Shown: positions 1-7,370 of the stretch, in pieces
Numbering within the stretch: the stretch's first letter is position 1
How the letters are laid out: the number at the start of each line of letters is the position of its first letter
Assembly (NCBI GenBank): GCA_946543465.1
Contig: CAMNLR010000110.1
Coordinates: forward strand, 1 to 27,545
Reading direction: 5' to 3'
Length of the DNA stretch: 27,545 bases
From: CAG-791 sp002390025
GTDB lineage: Bacteria > Bacillota > Clostridia > Lachnospirales > Lachnospiraceae
Notes under the pieces: model-generated
Told to the model about the DNA's origin: nothing
Database searches by the model: none
Seen by the model: the letters and a program-made list of their open reading frames with translations, nothing else
Program-made: the position numbers and the translations under genes

Positions 1-106
1 CACTGTCGCGGCGTTCGCCGTATACGTCCAAATCAAATCCCTGTCGCTTTCGAGCAAGCTCGAAGCGCCCGTATTTTGATTTGTACGTGCATGGCTCATT
101 GCTTCG
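1..106 (-). repeat. Dispersed peptide-coding repeat, copy A (cut by window edge)
   Basis: Read on the minus strand, this stretch can be translated through SNEPCT followed by ELARKRQGFDLDVYGE. A second copy lies at 7106-7221 in the opposite orientation and encodes SNEPCT and ELARKRRSVDLAVYGE. Four of the differences between the copies in the ELARKR part are silent third-position changes, which hints at past selection on a peptide. The DNA also forms two short hairpins (CGAGC/GCTCG and GGCG/CGCC). It starts right after the T-box terminator, so it is either the leader of the T-box controlled gene or an inserted repeat. No in-frame ATG is visible in this copy. I recognise the motif as a recurrent short hypothetical peptide but know no function for it. 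Confidence 0.5.
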
Positions 107-109
107 CGC

Positions 110-160
110 AAAAAACAGCCTGTCCCTGCAGCTTTATACACTTGCTGCTGGGACAGGCTG
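110..160 (-). terminator. Intrinsic terminator of the T-box leader
   Basis: Arms 116-126 and 150-160 are perfectly complementary over 11 bp (CAGCCTGTCCC with GGGACAGGCTG). On the minus strand they are followed by six T at 110-115. The upstream arm lies shortly after the T-box sequence at 171-185, the arrangement expected for a terminator that competes with an antiterminator. Confidence 0.85.
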
Positions 161-433
161 ATAAATTCATCCTGCGGTGCCACCCGGCTTGACGCTGTTT
201 TGCGCCCACTCTGCCATACGAAGGAATGCATCGTCTATAAAAAATTGCTGCATACCAACATATGCTGAACTTTTCTTACGGAGGTCCATCACTCCGTCTC
301 CCATACTTTACAAGTCTGTATTTCAGGTCGCCCTCGGAAGTCCATTCGGCAATACGCTTCATACTGCAATCTCAGCACCTGCAGTTCTCTGGAATGAAGG
401 AAGCATCGCTTACTCACTCTTCTTCAACGGTTT
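110..433 (-). ncRNA. T-box riboswitch, probably tryptophan specific
   Basis: The minus strand carries GGGTGGCACCGC at 174-185, which fits the T-box consensus TGGNACCGC that pairs with the tRNA acceptor end, and an intrinsic terminator follows directly. Upstream, the distal Stem I loop has GGTGCTGAGA flanked by CTGCA/TGCAG, and the specifier strand reads GAA-TGG-ACTTCCGAG. By the usual GAA-codon rule the specifier is TGG (plus positions 342-344), i.e. tRNA-Trp. The variable T-box base is C, which would pair with a G discriminator, and bacterial tRNA-Trp has G at that position. A Stem III candidate (ACGGAG/CTCCGT) also lies in between. Uncharged tRNA-Trp is expected to allow read-through into a minus-strand gene beyond the left edge, possibly trpS, a trp operon gene or a transporter. 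Confidence 0.85.
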
Positions 434-439
434 AACGCA

Positions 440-469
440 GTGTAGCACGGATTATTCCGCAATGTCAAT
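440..469 (-). promoter_or_regulatory. Promoter of the T-box leader
   Basis: On the minus strand TTGACA (464-469) is followed after 18 bp by TACACT (440-445), a good sigma-A promoter. The predicted start near 433 leaves room for a complete Stem I, which supports the T-box call. Confidence 0.7.
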
Positions 470-495
470 GTTCTAATTTCTGTTTTTGACCAGTT

Positions 496-620
496 GGAGT
501 TGGAGGCAGGGGCGGTTCCGGTTTGGAGACAGGGGACGGTTCTGTGTCTCCTCTTCGCGAGAAGGAGACACAGAACCGTCCCCTGTCTCCAAACCGTCCC
601 TGTCTCCAACCTGTCTCTGC
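496..620. repeat. GGGGACGGTTC palindrome cluster
   Basis: Positions 520-552 and 563-595 form a perfect 33-bp inverted repeat with a 10-nt loop. The core is GGAGACAGGGGACGGTTC with TGTGTCTC towards the tip. Degenerate half copies flank it at 496-519 and 596-620. The layout resembles REP/BIME-like elements, short palindromes that multiply in intergenic DNA and that in other bacteria are moved by RAYT transposases. No such transposase lies in this window. The cluster sits between the T-box promoter and the divergent alpha-galactosidase gene. Confidence 0.85.
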
Positions 621-721
621 ATACAAAATTTCGTAGAATAATCCATAAAATACAGACATTGCATTATAGGAAAAGGCATGCGCTCGTAGTATCCTGAGAA
701 TGGAGTATTTTACATAAAACC

Positions 722-758
722 GGGCAGCGCAGCTGCCCCACGCCAGAAAATAAAAGGA
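722..758 (+). promoter_or_regulatory. Leader hairpin and ribosome binding site of the alpha-galactosidase
   Basis: GGGCAGC (722-728) and GCTGCCC (732-738) form a tight 7-bp hairpin with a 3-nt loop. AAAAGGAG at 753-758 follows, with suitable spacing to the ATG at 766. The hairpin could stabilise the mRNA end or limit ribosome access. I did not find a convincing -35/-10 pair in 621-720. Confidence 0.45.
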
Positions 759-765
759 GTTTGCC

Positions 766-2964
766 ATGGCCATTGTGTATAACGAGAGCAAAAAGACTTT
801 TTCCCTTCATACTGCCAAGACGACCTACCAGCTGAAGGTCGGCAATCTAAACTATGTCAAGCACCTCTACTACGGGGCAACGATCCGGGACGAGGATCTG
901 GTCTACCTGATCCGGCAATATGACCGGGGCTTCTCTGGAAATCCCTATGATTCCCTCCAGGAGCGCACTTTCTCGCTGGACGCTCAGCCGCAGGAGTTCA
1001 CGACACAGCAGCAGGGTGATTTCCGGATCAATTCGATCGAAGTACAGAACTCCGACGGAAGTTTTTCTTTTAACGGAAGGTATGTCTCACACAGGATGTA
1101 TCAGGGACCCTTTACTCTCAAGGGGCTGCCGACTGCTTTCGCAACGGAAAGCGACACTGTCGATACGCTGGAACTGACCATTGAGGATGCGGTGACCAAT
1201 GTCCGGGTCACGCTCCTGTATTCCGTCTTTGAGGAGGCGGACATCATCATGCGCGCCGCCAGGGTACACAACGGCGGAAAAGAGCCCATCCAGCTCAAGC
1301 GGATCATGTCTATGAACATGGACTATATGAACGGACAGAATCTGGATCTCATCTCCCTGCCGGGCAGGTACGGCCAGGAGCGGCAGGTGGAGCGCCAGCC
1401 CCTGACCCACCATGTACACAAGATCCGCAGCGGCCGCGGCATCTCCTCCCATCAGCAGAATCCCTTCATAGCTCTGGCAGAGAGGACGACGACCGAGGAT
1501 TTCGGCGCCTGCTACGGCTTTGCCCTCATGTACTCGGGAAGCTTTCTGGCAGAGGCCGAGCTCGACCAGTACGACCAGGCCCGCCTGGTAATGGGTATCA
1601 ATGACCGCCTTTTCAGCTATCCGGTTGGCCCCGGCGAAGACTTTGACACTCCCGCTGTGCTCATGACCTACACCCACAAGGGTCTGACCCGGATGAGCCA
1701 CAACTTCCACAACTTTATCCGGAACAATCTGAACCGGAGTAAATTTGTCCGCGATGTGCGGCGGCCCGTCCTGATCAACACCTGGGAGGCAGCCTTCTTT
1801 GACTTCGACGATGAGAAGCTCATCGAAATTGCAAAGGCCGCCAAGGGTATGGGCGTCGAAATGATCGTCATGGACGACGGTTGGTTCGGCAAGCGCGACG
1901 ACGACAACTCCGGCCTGGGCGACTGGTATGTCAATGAAAAAAAGATCAAATGCGGCCTCACAGAGCTGGTCCGCCAGATCAATGATCTGGGTATGAAATT
2001 CGGCATCTGGTTCGAGCCCGAGATGGTCTCCGAGGACTCCGACCTCTTCCGCGCTCATCCCGACTGGGCAATGGAAATTCCCGGACGCAGGGCGGTCCGC
2101 AGCCGCAACCAGCTGGCCCTGGATGTGGGCAGAAAAGAAGTCCAGGACTACCTGATCGAGAGCATCAACCGGATCCTGGACAGCGCCAACATCTATTATG
2201 TGAAATGGGACATCAACCGCGCCATCACGGATCTGTGGTCCAACGCCCTCCCGGCGGAATGTCAGGGAGAGGTCTCCCACCGCTACGTCCTGGGTCTCTA
2301 CCGAGTCATGGACGGCATCATCAAGACCCATCCGGACATCATGTTTGAAGGCTGCGCAGGCGGCGGAGGGCGCTTCGATACCGCCATGCTGACCTATTTT
2401 GTCCAGTACTGGAGCTCCGACAACACCAAGCCGCTGGACAACCTCAAGCTCCACTACGGCTCCTCCTTCCTCTATCCGGTCTGCACCATGGGTGCCCACG
2501 TCTCGGAAGCCAGCCCCATGGTCCCCTTCGAGACCAAGGCTGCCATTGCCATGTGCGGTACCTTCGGATATGAACTCGACGCGACTAAGCTGAAAAAGAA
2601 AGAGATTCGTTCCTGCAAAAAGATGAGCGACCTTTATCACAAATATTACGACCTCAATTTCTTCGGCGATTACTACCGCCTGGCAAATCCCTTCGAGCAG
2701 GTCAATCTCGTTGCCTGGGAGAGTGTCGCAAAAGATAAGAGTGAAGCCCTGGTGACCGTGATTACTGTCAACCTGACTGTCAACGGCCCCCAGGAATACA
2801 TCAAGTGCAAGGGCCTCTCTCCCAACACCCGCTACCGGGTCGAAGGAGACGGAAATACCCTGATTGCCAGCGGCATGGCACTCATGCACGCCGGCCTTCC
2901 CATTCCCCGGGAAATTCCTGAATACACTGCCTTCCTCTATCACTTGACTGCAATCGACGAATAA
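766..2964 (+). CDS. Alpha-galactosidase, GH36 family
   Basis: This 732-residue protein is predicted to hydrolyse terminal alpha-1,6-galactose from melibiose, raffinose and related oligosaccharides in the cytoplasm; no signal peptide is seen. The length is normal for bacterial GH36 enzymes. The N-terminal beta-sandwich is followed by the catalytic barrel, with DDGWFG around residue 370, the nucleophile in KWDINR (Asp482), the CAGGGGRFD loop (530-538) and the acid/base Asp552 in SSDNTKP. The start is set by AAAAGGAG eight bases upstream. The gat genes on the opposite strand nearby would process galactose-derived tagatose phosphates, so a joint role in galactoside use is plausible. No transporter gene lies next to it. 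A palindromic repeat follows the stop codon. Confidence 0.96.
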   Translation: MAIVYNESKKTFSLHTAKTTYQLKVGNLNYVKHLYYGATIRDEDLVYLIRQYDRGFSGNPYDSLQERTFSLDAQPQEFTTQQQGDFRINSIEVQNSDGSFSFNGRYVSHRMYQGPFTLKGLPTAFATESDTVDTLELTIEDAVTNVRVTLLYSVFEEADIIMRAARVHNGGKEPIQLKRIMSMNMDYMNGQNLDLISLPGRYGQERQVERQPLTHHVHKIRSGRGISSHQQNPFIALAERTTTEDFGACYGFALMYSGSFLAEAELDQYDQARLVMGINDRLFSYPVGPGEDFDTPAVLMTYTHKGLTRMSHNFHNFIRNNLNRSKFVRDVRRPVLINTWEAAFFDFDDEKLIEIAKAAKGMGVEMIVMDDGWFGKRDDDNSGLGDWYVNEKKIKCGLTELVRQINDLGMKFGIWFEPEMVSEDSDLFRAHPDWAMEIPGRRAVRSRNQLALDVGRKEVQDYLIESINRILDSANIYYVKWDINRAITDLWSNALPAECQGEVSHRYVLGLYRVMDGIIKTHPDIMFEGCAGGGGRFDTAMLTYFVQYWSSDNTKPLDNLKLHYGSSFLYPVCTMGAHVSEASPMVPFETKAAIAMCGTFGYELDATKLKKKEIRSCKKMSDLYHKYYDLNFFGDYYRLANPFEQVNLVAWESVAKDKSEALVTVITVNLTVNGPQEYIKCKGLSPNTRYRVEGDGNTLIASGMALMHAGLPIPREIPEYTAFLYHLTAIDE

Positions 2965-2995
2965 ACCACTCTTACGGAACACCGGGAAGATTTAC

Positions 2996-3088
2996 TGAGT
3001 CGCGGGGACGGTTCTGAATGACGAATTGCTGGAGACAGGGAGGAGACAGGGGACGGTTCTGTGTCTCACAGAACCGTCCCCTGTCTCC
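2996..3088. repeat. GGGGACGGTTC palindrome
   Basis: Positions 3042-3063 and 3067-3088 form a perfect 22-bp inverted repeat with a 3-nt loop, of the GGAGACAG...TGTG subtype. Partial copies precede it at 2996-3016 and 3031-3040. It lies between the alpha-galactosidase stop and the convergent toxin gene. There is no T-tract, so it is not a standard intrinsic terminator, although such a stem may still affect mRNA ends. Confidence 0.85.
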
Positions 3089-3151
3089 CAAAACCCGGGT
3101 TAAACGTTAAGACCAAATCCAATCGTTCAGAACAGTCTCAAGTCTCGATAT

Positions 3152-3466
3152 TCATAGGGAATAGGGATAGTAGTCGAATATTCCCTGTACTGCATCCGAA
3201 ATATCCTGAATCTGCTCATAGGAAATACCCGAAATCCTCCGGTAATGCCGTGCCTGCAGATCCAGACTCCTGAGATGCTCGAGCAGTGCCGTCCCCCTAT
3301 ATGCCTCACAGGAAATCTCAATATGCAAAGCATCCGGTTCTGCGCTGTCCCGAAGAGGGCACACAACAGCCATGCCTGATTGATTGAAAAATTCTCTGCT
3401 GAGTACCAGTACATGCTGGGCATTTTTTTCCAGCCATAGGATATCTCCCTGCTGCGCAAACGTCAT
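3152..3466 (-). CDS. MazF/PemK-like toxin
   Basis: The 104-residue protein fits the MazF/PemK/ChpB endoribonuclease family, which cleaves mRNA when its antitoxin is lost. It shows the family pattern GDILWL near the N terminus, VLVLS and VVCPL strands, and LLEHLRSLD in the place of the usual vLLDQLRSLD segment. The loop that normally carries a Gly-x-Arg-Pro sequence is shortened, so activity cannot be assumed. I chose the ATG at 3466, which overlaps the antitoxin stop by one base (TGATG); a GTG one codon earlier is possible. GGGAGG inside the end of the antitoxin gene can serve as the ribosome binding site. Translational coupling to the antitoxin is likely. Confidence 0.8.
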   Translation of the reverse strand: MTFAQQGDILWLEKNAQHVLVLSREFFNQSGMAVVCPLRDSAEPDALHIEISCEAYRGTALLEHLRSLDLQARHYRRISGISYEQIQDISDAVQGIFDYYPYSL

Positions 3467-3711
3467 CACAATACCTCCCGCCCTTCAGGTTCTCCCCAGT
3501 CATACTCTGTATATGGCCCCAGTCTGCCTCCATAAGCCCGGGCACGTTCTTCCAGGGATCTGTGCCGGAACTTCACTTTTTCGATAATGAGCTGTTCTCC
3601 CCGGATTTCCATGTTCAGAACGTCATTGACCTTGATATCCAGCTCCTGCAGGATCAGTTTTGGAATACGGATTCCTTGTCCGTTTCCCCATTTTACAAGC
3701 TGTGCTTCCAT
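3466..3711 (-). CDS. MazE/AbrB-like antitoxin
   Basis: The 81-residue protein begins with a swapped-hairpin AbrB/SpoVT/MazE fold: VKWGNGQGIRIPK and later LNMEIRGEQLIIE. The C-terminal part (RSLEERARAYGG and an acidic tail) is the expected flexible toxin-neutralising segment. It is the first gene of the pair and overlaps the toxin start by one base. A GGGAGG ribosome binding site precedes the ATG. Just upstream of it, TGCAGCA (3728-3734) and TGCTGCA (3740-3746) form a hairpin that may tune translation. The family binds its own promoter, and a matching palindrome is present at 3830-3846. Confidence 0.85.
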   Translation of the reverse strand: MEAQLVKWGNGQGIRIPKLILQELDIKVNDVLNMEIRGEQLIIEKVKFRHRSLEERARAYGGRLGPYTEYDWGEPEGREVL

Positions 3712-3829
3712 TCTATTTTTCCTCCCTTGCAGCAGTTTTTGCTGCAGATGACCGACACACTGATGACCGCTGAGGCACCATACTGAGTCTCTTATCCTGT
3801 ATGAAGAAAAATCATCTCATAACAAGAAG

Positions 3830-3872
3830 TATATACATTGTATATATTATCTAATAATACTTATCCGGTCAA
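3830..3872 (-). promoter_or_regulatory. Promoter and probable operator of the mazEF-like pair
   Basis: On the minus strand TTGACC (3867-3872), a 17-bp spacer and TAATAT (3844-3849) make a strong promoter. The palindrome TATATAC-att-GTATATA (3830-3846) overlaps the -10 box and the start site, as expected for autorepression by a MazE-type antitoxin. The resulting leader is about 125 nt long. Confidence 0.7.
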
Positions 3873-3903
3873 GACAGGGTTGAAAAGGAGACACAGAGCC
3901 GGC

Positions 3904-4761
3904 TCAGTCTGCTGCTTTTCCGATGCTTCCGACTACTTCCATCTTCTGCATGACATAGGCTTTCACTTCTTCCATACCCCTTGCGGCGTATTTTTTCGGG
4001 TCGAAGGCATCCGGGTTTTCCTGCATATAGGCCTTGACGCCTTTTGTGAAGGCGATGCGCAGATCCGTCGCGTAGTTGACTTTACAGATGCCCCGGCGCA
4101 CGCAGTCGCGCACCTGTTCGTCCGGAACGCCGCTGGTGCCGTGCAGAACGAGGGGGATATCGACGAGTGCACGGATCTCGGAGAGGCGCTCCACGTTGAC
4201 CCTGGGTACGCCCTTGTAGACGCCGTGGCTGGTTCCGATTCCCACTGCCAGAAAGTCAACATTCGTCTTTTCCACAAAAATCCTGGCTTCCTCAGGATCG
4301 GTGTAGGGATTCTCGTCCGCGTTTTCAAGGTCATCCTCTTTGCCGCCGACGCGCCCCAGCTCTCCCTCGACGGGGATGCCGCCGGGATGGCAGGCGTCCG
4401 TGACAAGGCGGGTCAGGGCGATGTTGTCCTCAAAGGGAAGCTTCGACCCGTCGATCATGATCGAGGTATAGCCCGTGTGATAGGCTTTCATGGCCATCTC
4501 AAAGCTGTCGCCGTGGTCGAGATGCATGACCACCGGTACAGAAGCTCTGTCTGCTGCCGCCTTAACATTTGCCAGGTAGTAGTCCAGGCCAGCGTATTTG
4601 ACCGTGCCGGGGGTCGTCTGCATGATGACAGGGGACTTTGTCTCTTCCGCAGCCGCCAGCACCGCCATGACCATTTCCATATTTTCAACATTGAAAGCGC
4701 CTACGGCATAGCCGTTTTTCTGCGCATCCAGCAATAATTCCTTTGATGTTACAAGTGCCAT
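3904..4761 (-). CDS. gatY: Class II tagatose/fructose-bisphosphate aldolase (GatY-like)
   Basis: The 285-residue protein is a zinc-dependent class II ketose-bisphosphate aldolase. Visible family motifs are HLDHG (residues 80-84, catalytic Asp82 and zinc ligand His83), the DGSKLPFEDN loop, EGELGRVGG, GIGTSHG, LHGTSG and NYATD. Its place directly after gatZ and gatD sequences favours tagatose-1,6-bisphosphate as substrate, giving dihydroxyacetone phosphate and glyceraldehyde-3-phosphate; a role as general fructose-bisphosphate aldolase cannot be excluded. The start at 4761 is preceded by GGGAGG, whereas the longer reading frame upstream has no such site. The spacing of 31 bp to the gatZ stop indicates one transcript. 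Since gatZ is truncated, the function of the pair may be impaired, because GatZ is needed for full GatY activity and stability. Confidence 0.92.
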   Translation of the reverse strand: MALVTSKELLLDAQKNGYAVGAFNVENMEMVMAVLAAAEETKSPVIMQTTPGTVKYAGLDYYLANVKAAADRASVPVVMHLDHGDSFEMAMKAYHTGYTSIMIDGSKLPFEDNIALTRLVTDACHPGGIPVEGELGRVGGKEDDLENADENPYTDPEEARIFVEKTNVDFLAVGIGTSHGVYKGVPRVNVERLSEIRALVDIPLVLHGTSGVPDEQVRDCVRRGICKVNYATDLRIAFTKGVKAYMQENPDAFDPKKYAARGMEEVKAYVMQKMEVVGSIGKAAD

Positions 4762-4792
4762 CTTTTTCCTCCCTTTACATCTTAATCTGCTG

Positions 4793-5878
4793 TCAGCCCA
4801 GCATCTGCTGCTGAGAGCCGTACAGATATTCATCAATGCAGTTCATGACCCGGTCCATGACAAGAGCCTTTGGATCATTTTTCAGCTGACCCTCTCTGAC
4901 CTTTGTGTACTGGATGGGCATGAACTGGCTGAGCAGTCCGAGCGGAACGCCGTCCTTGAAATTGTCGAAGAGTTTGGCAACCGCTTCCTCCACTTCGGGA
5001 TTTGCATAGTAATAACGGCAGCGGTCGGAGAATGAATATTTGCGCTTGTAGGCGATCTCTCCGGGAGTTCCATAATAGTACTTGGCAAAATATTTAGGGT
5101 TTTTGAGCATGCTTCTGTCGAGGATCTCGATGAAGTAGCTCTGTTTCTCCGGCTCGTCCTTATAGAGCTCGCGCTCGGCATTGGCGAGTGCGAAGAGGCC
5201 TTCGCGAAGGGCCAGGGTGAGTCCGGGACCTACTTTCAGGATGCCCGCGCCGTCCTCTACGAGCTCGCGGAGTTTAAACTTGGTCTGGTAATCTGTGGAG
5301 TGCGCCTCAAATACGAGATTGGGGAATTCCCGGATGGCAGCGGACAGTTCGGTTGCCTTTTCCCTGATATACTCGGTGCAGCCGGCATCCTTCTCTTCAA
5401 CGCCGGGCTGAACGACAACAGCGATCACATAATTCCATGCATCCGCGACGTCATGTTCCGCAAAAGCTTTTTTGAATGTCTCCACCGTGGCCTTGAAATC
5501 AGAGACTTTTGTGACCTGCACACCCTGGTCCACCGCATCCTGGGATCCTCCGGGAATCGGCACCTCACTGCCGACGATGTAGACGGGATGTACAGCTTCG
5601 GGATTCTGCTTTTTGAGCTCTGCGTAGGTGTCCTCCGCAACCTTTGCAAGCTCGGCACCGCGGCGGGCGATCACTTCATCCGCCAGGCGGGTATCGGGAT
5701 CATCGCTGGCTACCTTCATGCTGGTATCGATATGGATCTTGGTGAAACCGGCTGCCACATACTGGCGGATCAGCTCCCGCGCCTCAGACATGGCTTTCTC
5801 CTCATCATAACCGACGAAAGTAAGAGGACCCAGATGATCGCCGCCCAGGATGATGCGCTCCATGGGCATCCCGACTTC
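4793..5878 (-). pseudogene. gatZ: GatZ/KbaZ tagatose-bisphosphate aldolase subunit, N-terminally truncated
   Basis: The readable protein (358 residues from an ATG at 5869) matches the central and C-terminal parts of GatZ/KbaZ, the non-catalytic chaperone-like subunit of tagatose-1,6-bisphosphate aldolase. It opens in the middle of the fold with ERIILGGDHLGP, followed by FTKIHIDTSM, EVPIPGG, VFEAHSTDYQ and LKVGPGLTLALREGLFAL. Family members are about 420 residues and carry roughly 70 to 80 residues before the GGDHLGP motif; these are absent. The upstream DNA is instead the body of gatD in another frame. The ATG at 5869 has no good ribosome binding site. A real deletion or an assembly join would both explain this. 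The 3' end is intact and leads into gatY. Confidence 0.85.
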
Positions 5879-6648
5879 GCCTTGTTTGCGGCAAGCTCGA
5901 AAGCCATCTTCATCGTGATCGTATTGCCGGCGGTCTCAAAGACATAGTCATATCCGCGTCCGCCGGTAATAGCTTTGGCCTTCTCCATGAAATCCTTCTC
6001 CAGCGTATTGATCCCGGCTGTTGCGCCGAGGCGGGCTGCCAGATCCAGGCGCTCCTGCGCAATATCAAAAACGACCGCTTCCCTTGCGCCGAAGATCCTG
6101 GCCCACTGCATCACGAACATGCCGATCGTGCCGCCGCCCAGGATGGCTACCGTCTTACCGCCTTCATAGGGCACACGCTGCAGTCCATGCAGGGCAACTG
6201 TTGCAGGCTCAAAAAATGCACCCTTTTCAAAAGAGACGTCTTCGCTGAAGGGAACTGCGTTCATCTCGGGAACCACAACATACTCCGCAAAACTGCCGAA
6301 GCGGCGGGAACCGATGAAGCTGTAGTGCTTGCAAAGAGAATAGTTGCCCTTCTGGCAGTCTTCACACTGCATGCAGGGGATCAGTGGAATGCCGGCGACC
6401 CGATTGCCGACCGCAAGTTTTGTGACGCCCTCGCCCAGCTCCTCAACAACGCCCGAGAACTCGTGCCCCAGAACATTGGGGAAGAAGTGGCAGGCGTCAC
6501 CGTTGACACGGGGAATATCGCTGCCGCAGATTCCGGTGTACTTGACCTTGATCAGCACCTCCCCGGGGCCGGGAACCGGCTTATCGATTTCTTCATACCG
6601 AAGGTCCTCCCTTGCGTGGACAACGCCTGCTTTCATTTTTACTGCCAT
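5770..6648 (-). pseudogene. gatD: Galactitol-1-phosphate-type dehydrogenase (GatD-like), C-terminally truncated
   Basis: Residues 1-258 match zinc-containing medium-chain dehydrogenases of the galactitol-1-phosphate 5-dehydrogenase/sorbitol dehydrogenase type, which make tagatose-6-phosphate. Seen are the catalytic zinc ligands in GICGSD (Cys41) and GHE (61-63), the structural zinc cysteines 92, 95, 98 and 106, FFEPATVALHG, and the Rossmann motif GGGTIGMF. After ELAANKAK (residue 258, near 5875) the sequence turns into about 34 unrelated residues that are gatZ DNA read out of frame. About 85 to 90 C-terminal residues of the usual ~345 are therefore missing. The start has AGGAGG at ideal spacing. 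The gene probably headed a gatD-gatZ-gatY transcript before the deletion. Confidence 0.85.
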
Positions 6649-6654
6649 GATGAA

Positions 6655-6760
6655 CTCCTCCTTTTTCTTTTTCTTTCTTTTTCCTTGTTTCTTTTACTGA
6701 TGCAAGTAGGTTTCCTGTTTTTCCTTTTTCCTTCTTTACTTTTTTCCTTTCGGTAATTGT
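6655..6760 (-). other. Purine-rich leader of the gat transcript
   Basis: Read on the minus strand, about 100 bases upstream of gatD are almost only A and G, with repeated GGAAAAAG and GAAAAAG blocks, and end in the AGGAGG ribosome binding site. A TACAAT box lies just beyond it (about 6765-6770), but I could not assign a well-spaced -35 box. Such an unstructured leader would favour ribosome loading. Confidence 0.4.
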
Positions 6761-6900
6761 ATTGTACAGCGGCCTTCCCCCTGCAAAAAGTCAAGGCTTT
6801 TTCAAGTTTTTTGCAATGAATTAAACCCTTACCAGTTACAGTCACAGTTCCGAAAAGGCTGTGAATAGCAATCCGGAGGCCGCTGAAACAAACAAAAAGC

Positions 6901-6939
6901 CCCTGTCTCCTCCCTCCCCAGAACCGTCCCCTGTCTCCC
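6901..6939. repeat. Half copy of the GGGGACGGTTC palindrome
   Basis: CCAGAACCGTCCCCTGTCTC and a preceding degenerate CTGTCTCC block represent one arm of the repeat family without its partner. The surrounding 6770-7000 has no gene that I can support. Confidence 0.7.
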
Positions 6940-6999
6940 GATTTTTCTCGCTCCAGATTTTTCAACCAGGAGTTTATAGATTTTATTTAGAATAGTTAG

Positions 7000-7066
7000 T
7001 ATAATGATTCTTGCAGCAGGTATGGCTGGTTTCGATGCCACCCCCCGTGCCTGAAGCTGCCTTTTT
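7000..7066 (+). ncRNA. Candidate small RNA with C-rich loop
   Basis: A TATAAT box at 7000-7005 has a weak -35 region near 6977. From about 7012 the DNA would encode a compact RNA: GCAGC (7013-7017) pairs with GCTGC (7056-7060), AGG with CCT inside, and TGGC with GCCA further in. Five T follow at 7062-7066. The inner loop contains CCCCCC (7041-7046). C-rich loops in small RNAs of Gram-positive bacteria often pair with ribosome binding sites. The same DNA could instead be a lone terminator, since no plus-strand gene ends just upstream. Confidence 0.4.
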
Positions 7067-7105
7067 AATGTGACTCTGTTTTGATTTGTTATAGGGAGGA
7101 ATTTG

Positions 7106-7221
7106 GGCGATAGCAACGAGCCATGCACAGACAAACAGACAAAGCAACTGTAAGACGCGTCGAGCTGGCTCGTAAGCGGCGATCTGTTGATTTGGCTGTA
7201 TACGGCGAATGCCGCGACAGC
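7106..7221 (+). repeat. Dispersed peptide-coding repeat, copy B
   Basis: This copy matches copy A at 1-106 in inverse orientation. SNEPCT is encoded from 7112 and runs to a TAA, while the ELARKRRSVDLAVYGE part is in another frame, so this copy carries a frame-breaking indel of about 8 nt relative to copy A. An open frame from an ATG at 7123 to 7305 (60 residues) covers the second part but has no close ribosome binding site. I regard it as a decayed copy of a repeated element and not as a working gene. Confidence 0.5.
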
Positions 7222-7370
7222 AGCAGCTCCGAAGGAGATATTGCCGTCGACATAGCGTATTGCGTCCCGACCGAATCCACAACAGTTCGAAAAACAGGAA
7301 TTTAGAATCATTTTCAAAATAACCTGCTCGTATGTTATATAATTGCAGTAACAGCCTGGAGGTAATAATT

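Noticed and set aside
1087..2982. A 631-residue open frame antisense to the alpha-galactosidase
   Set aside because: It mirrors the codon pattern of a well-supported GH36 gene, has no ribosome binding site and no family features.
7024..7045. GGGTGGCA-like sequence on the minus strand, possible second T-box
   Set aside because: It lacks the ACCGC part, a Stem I, a specifier and a terminator in the right place.
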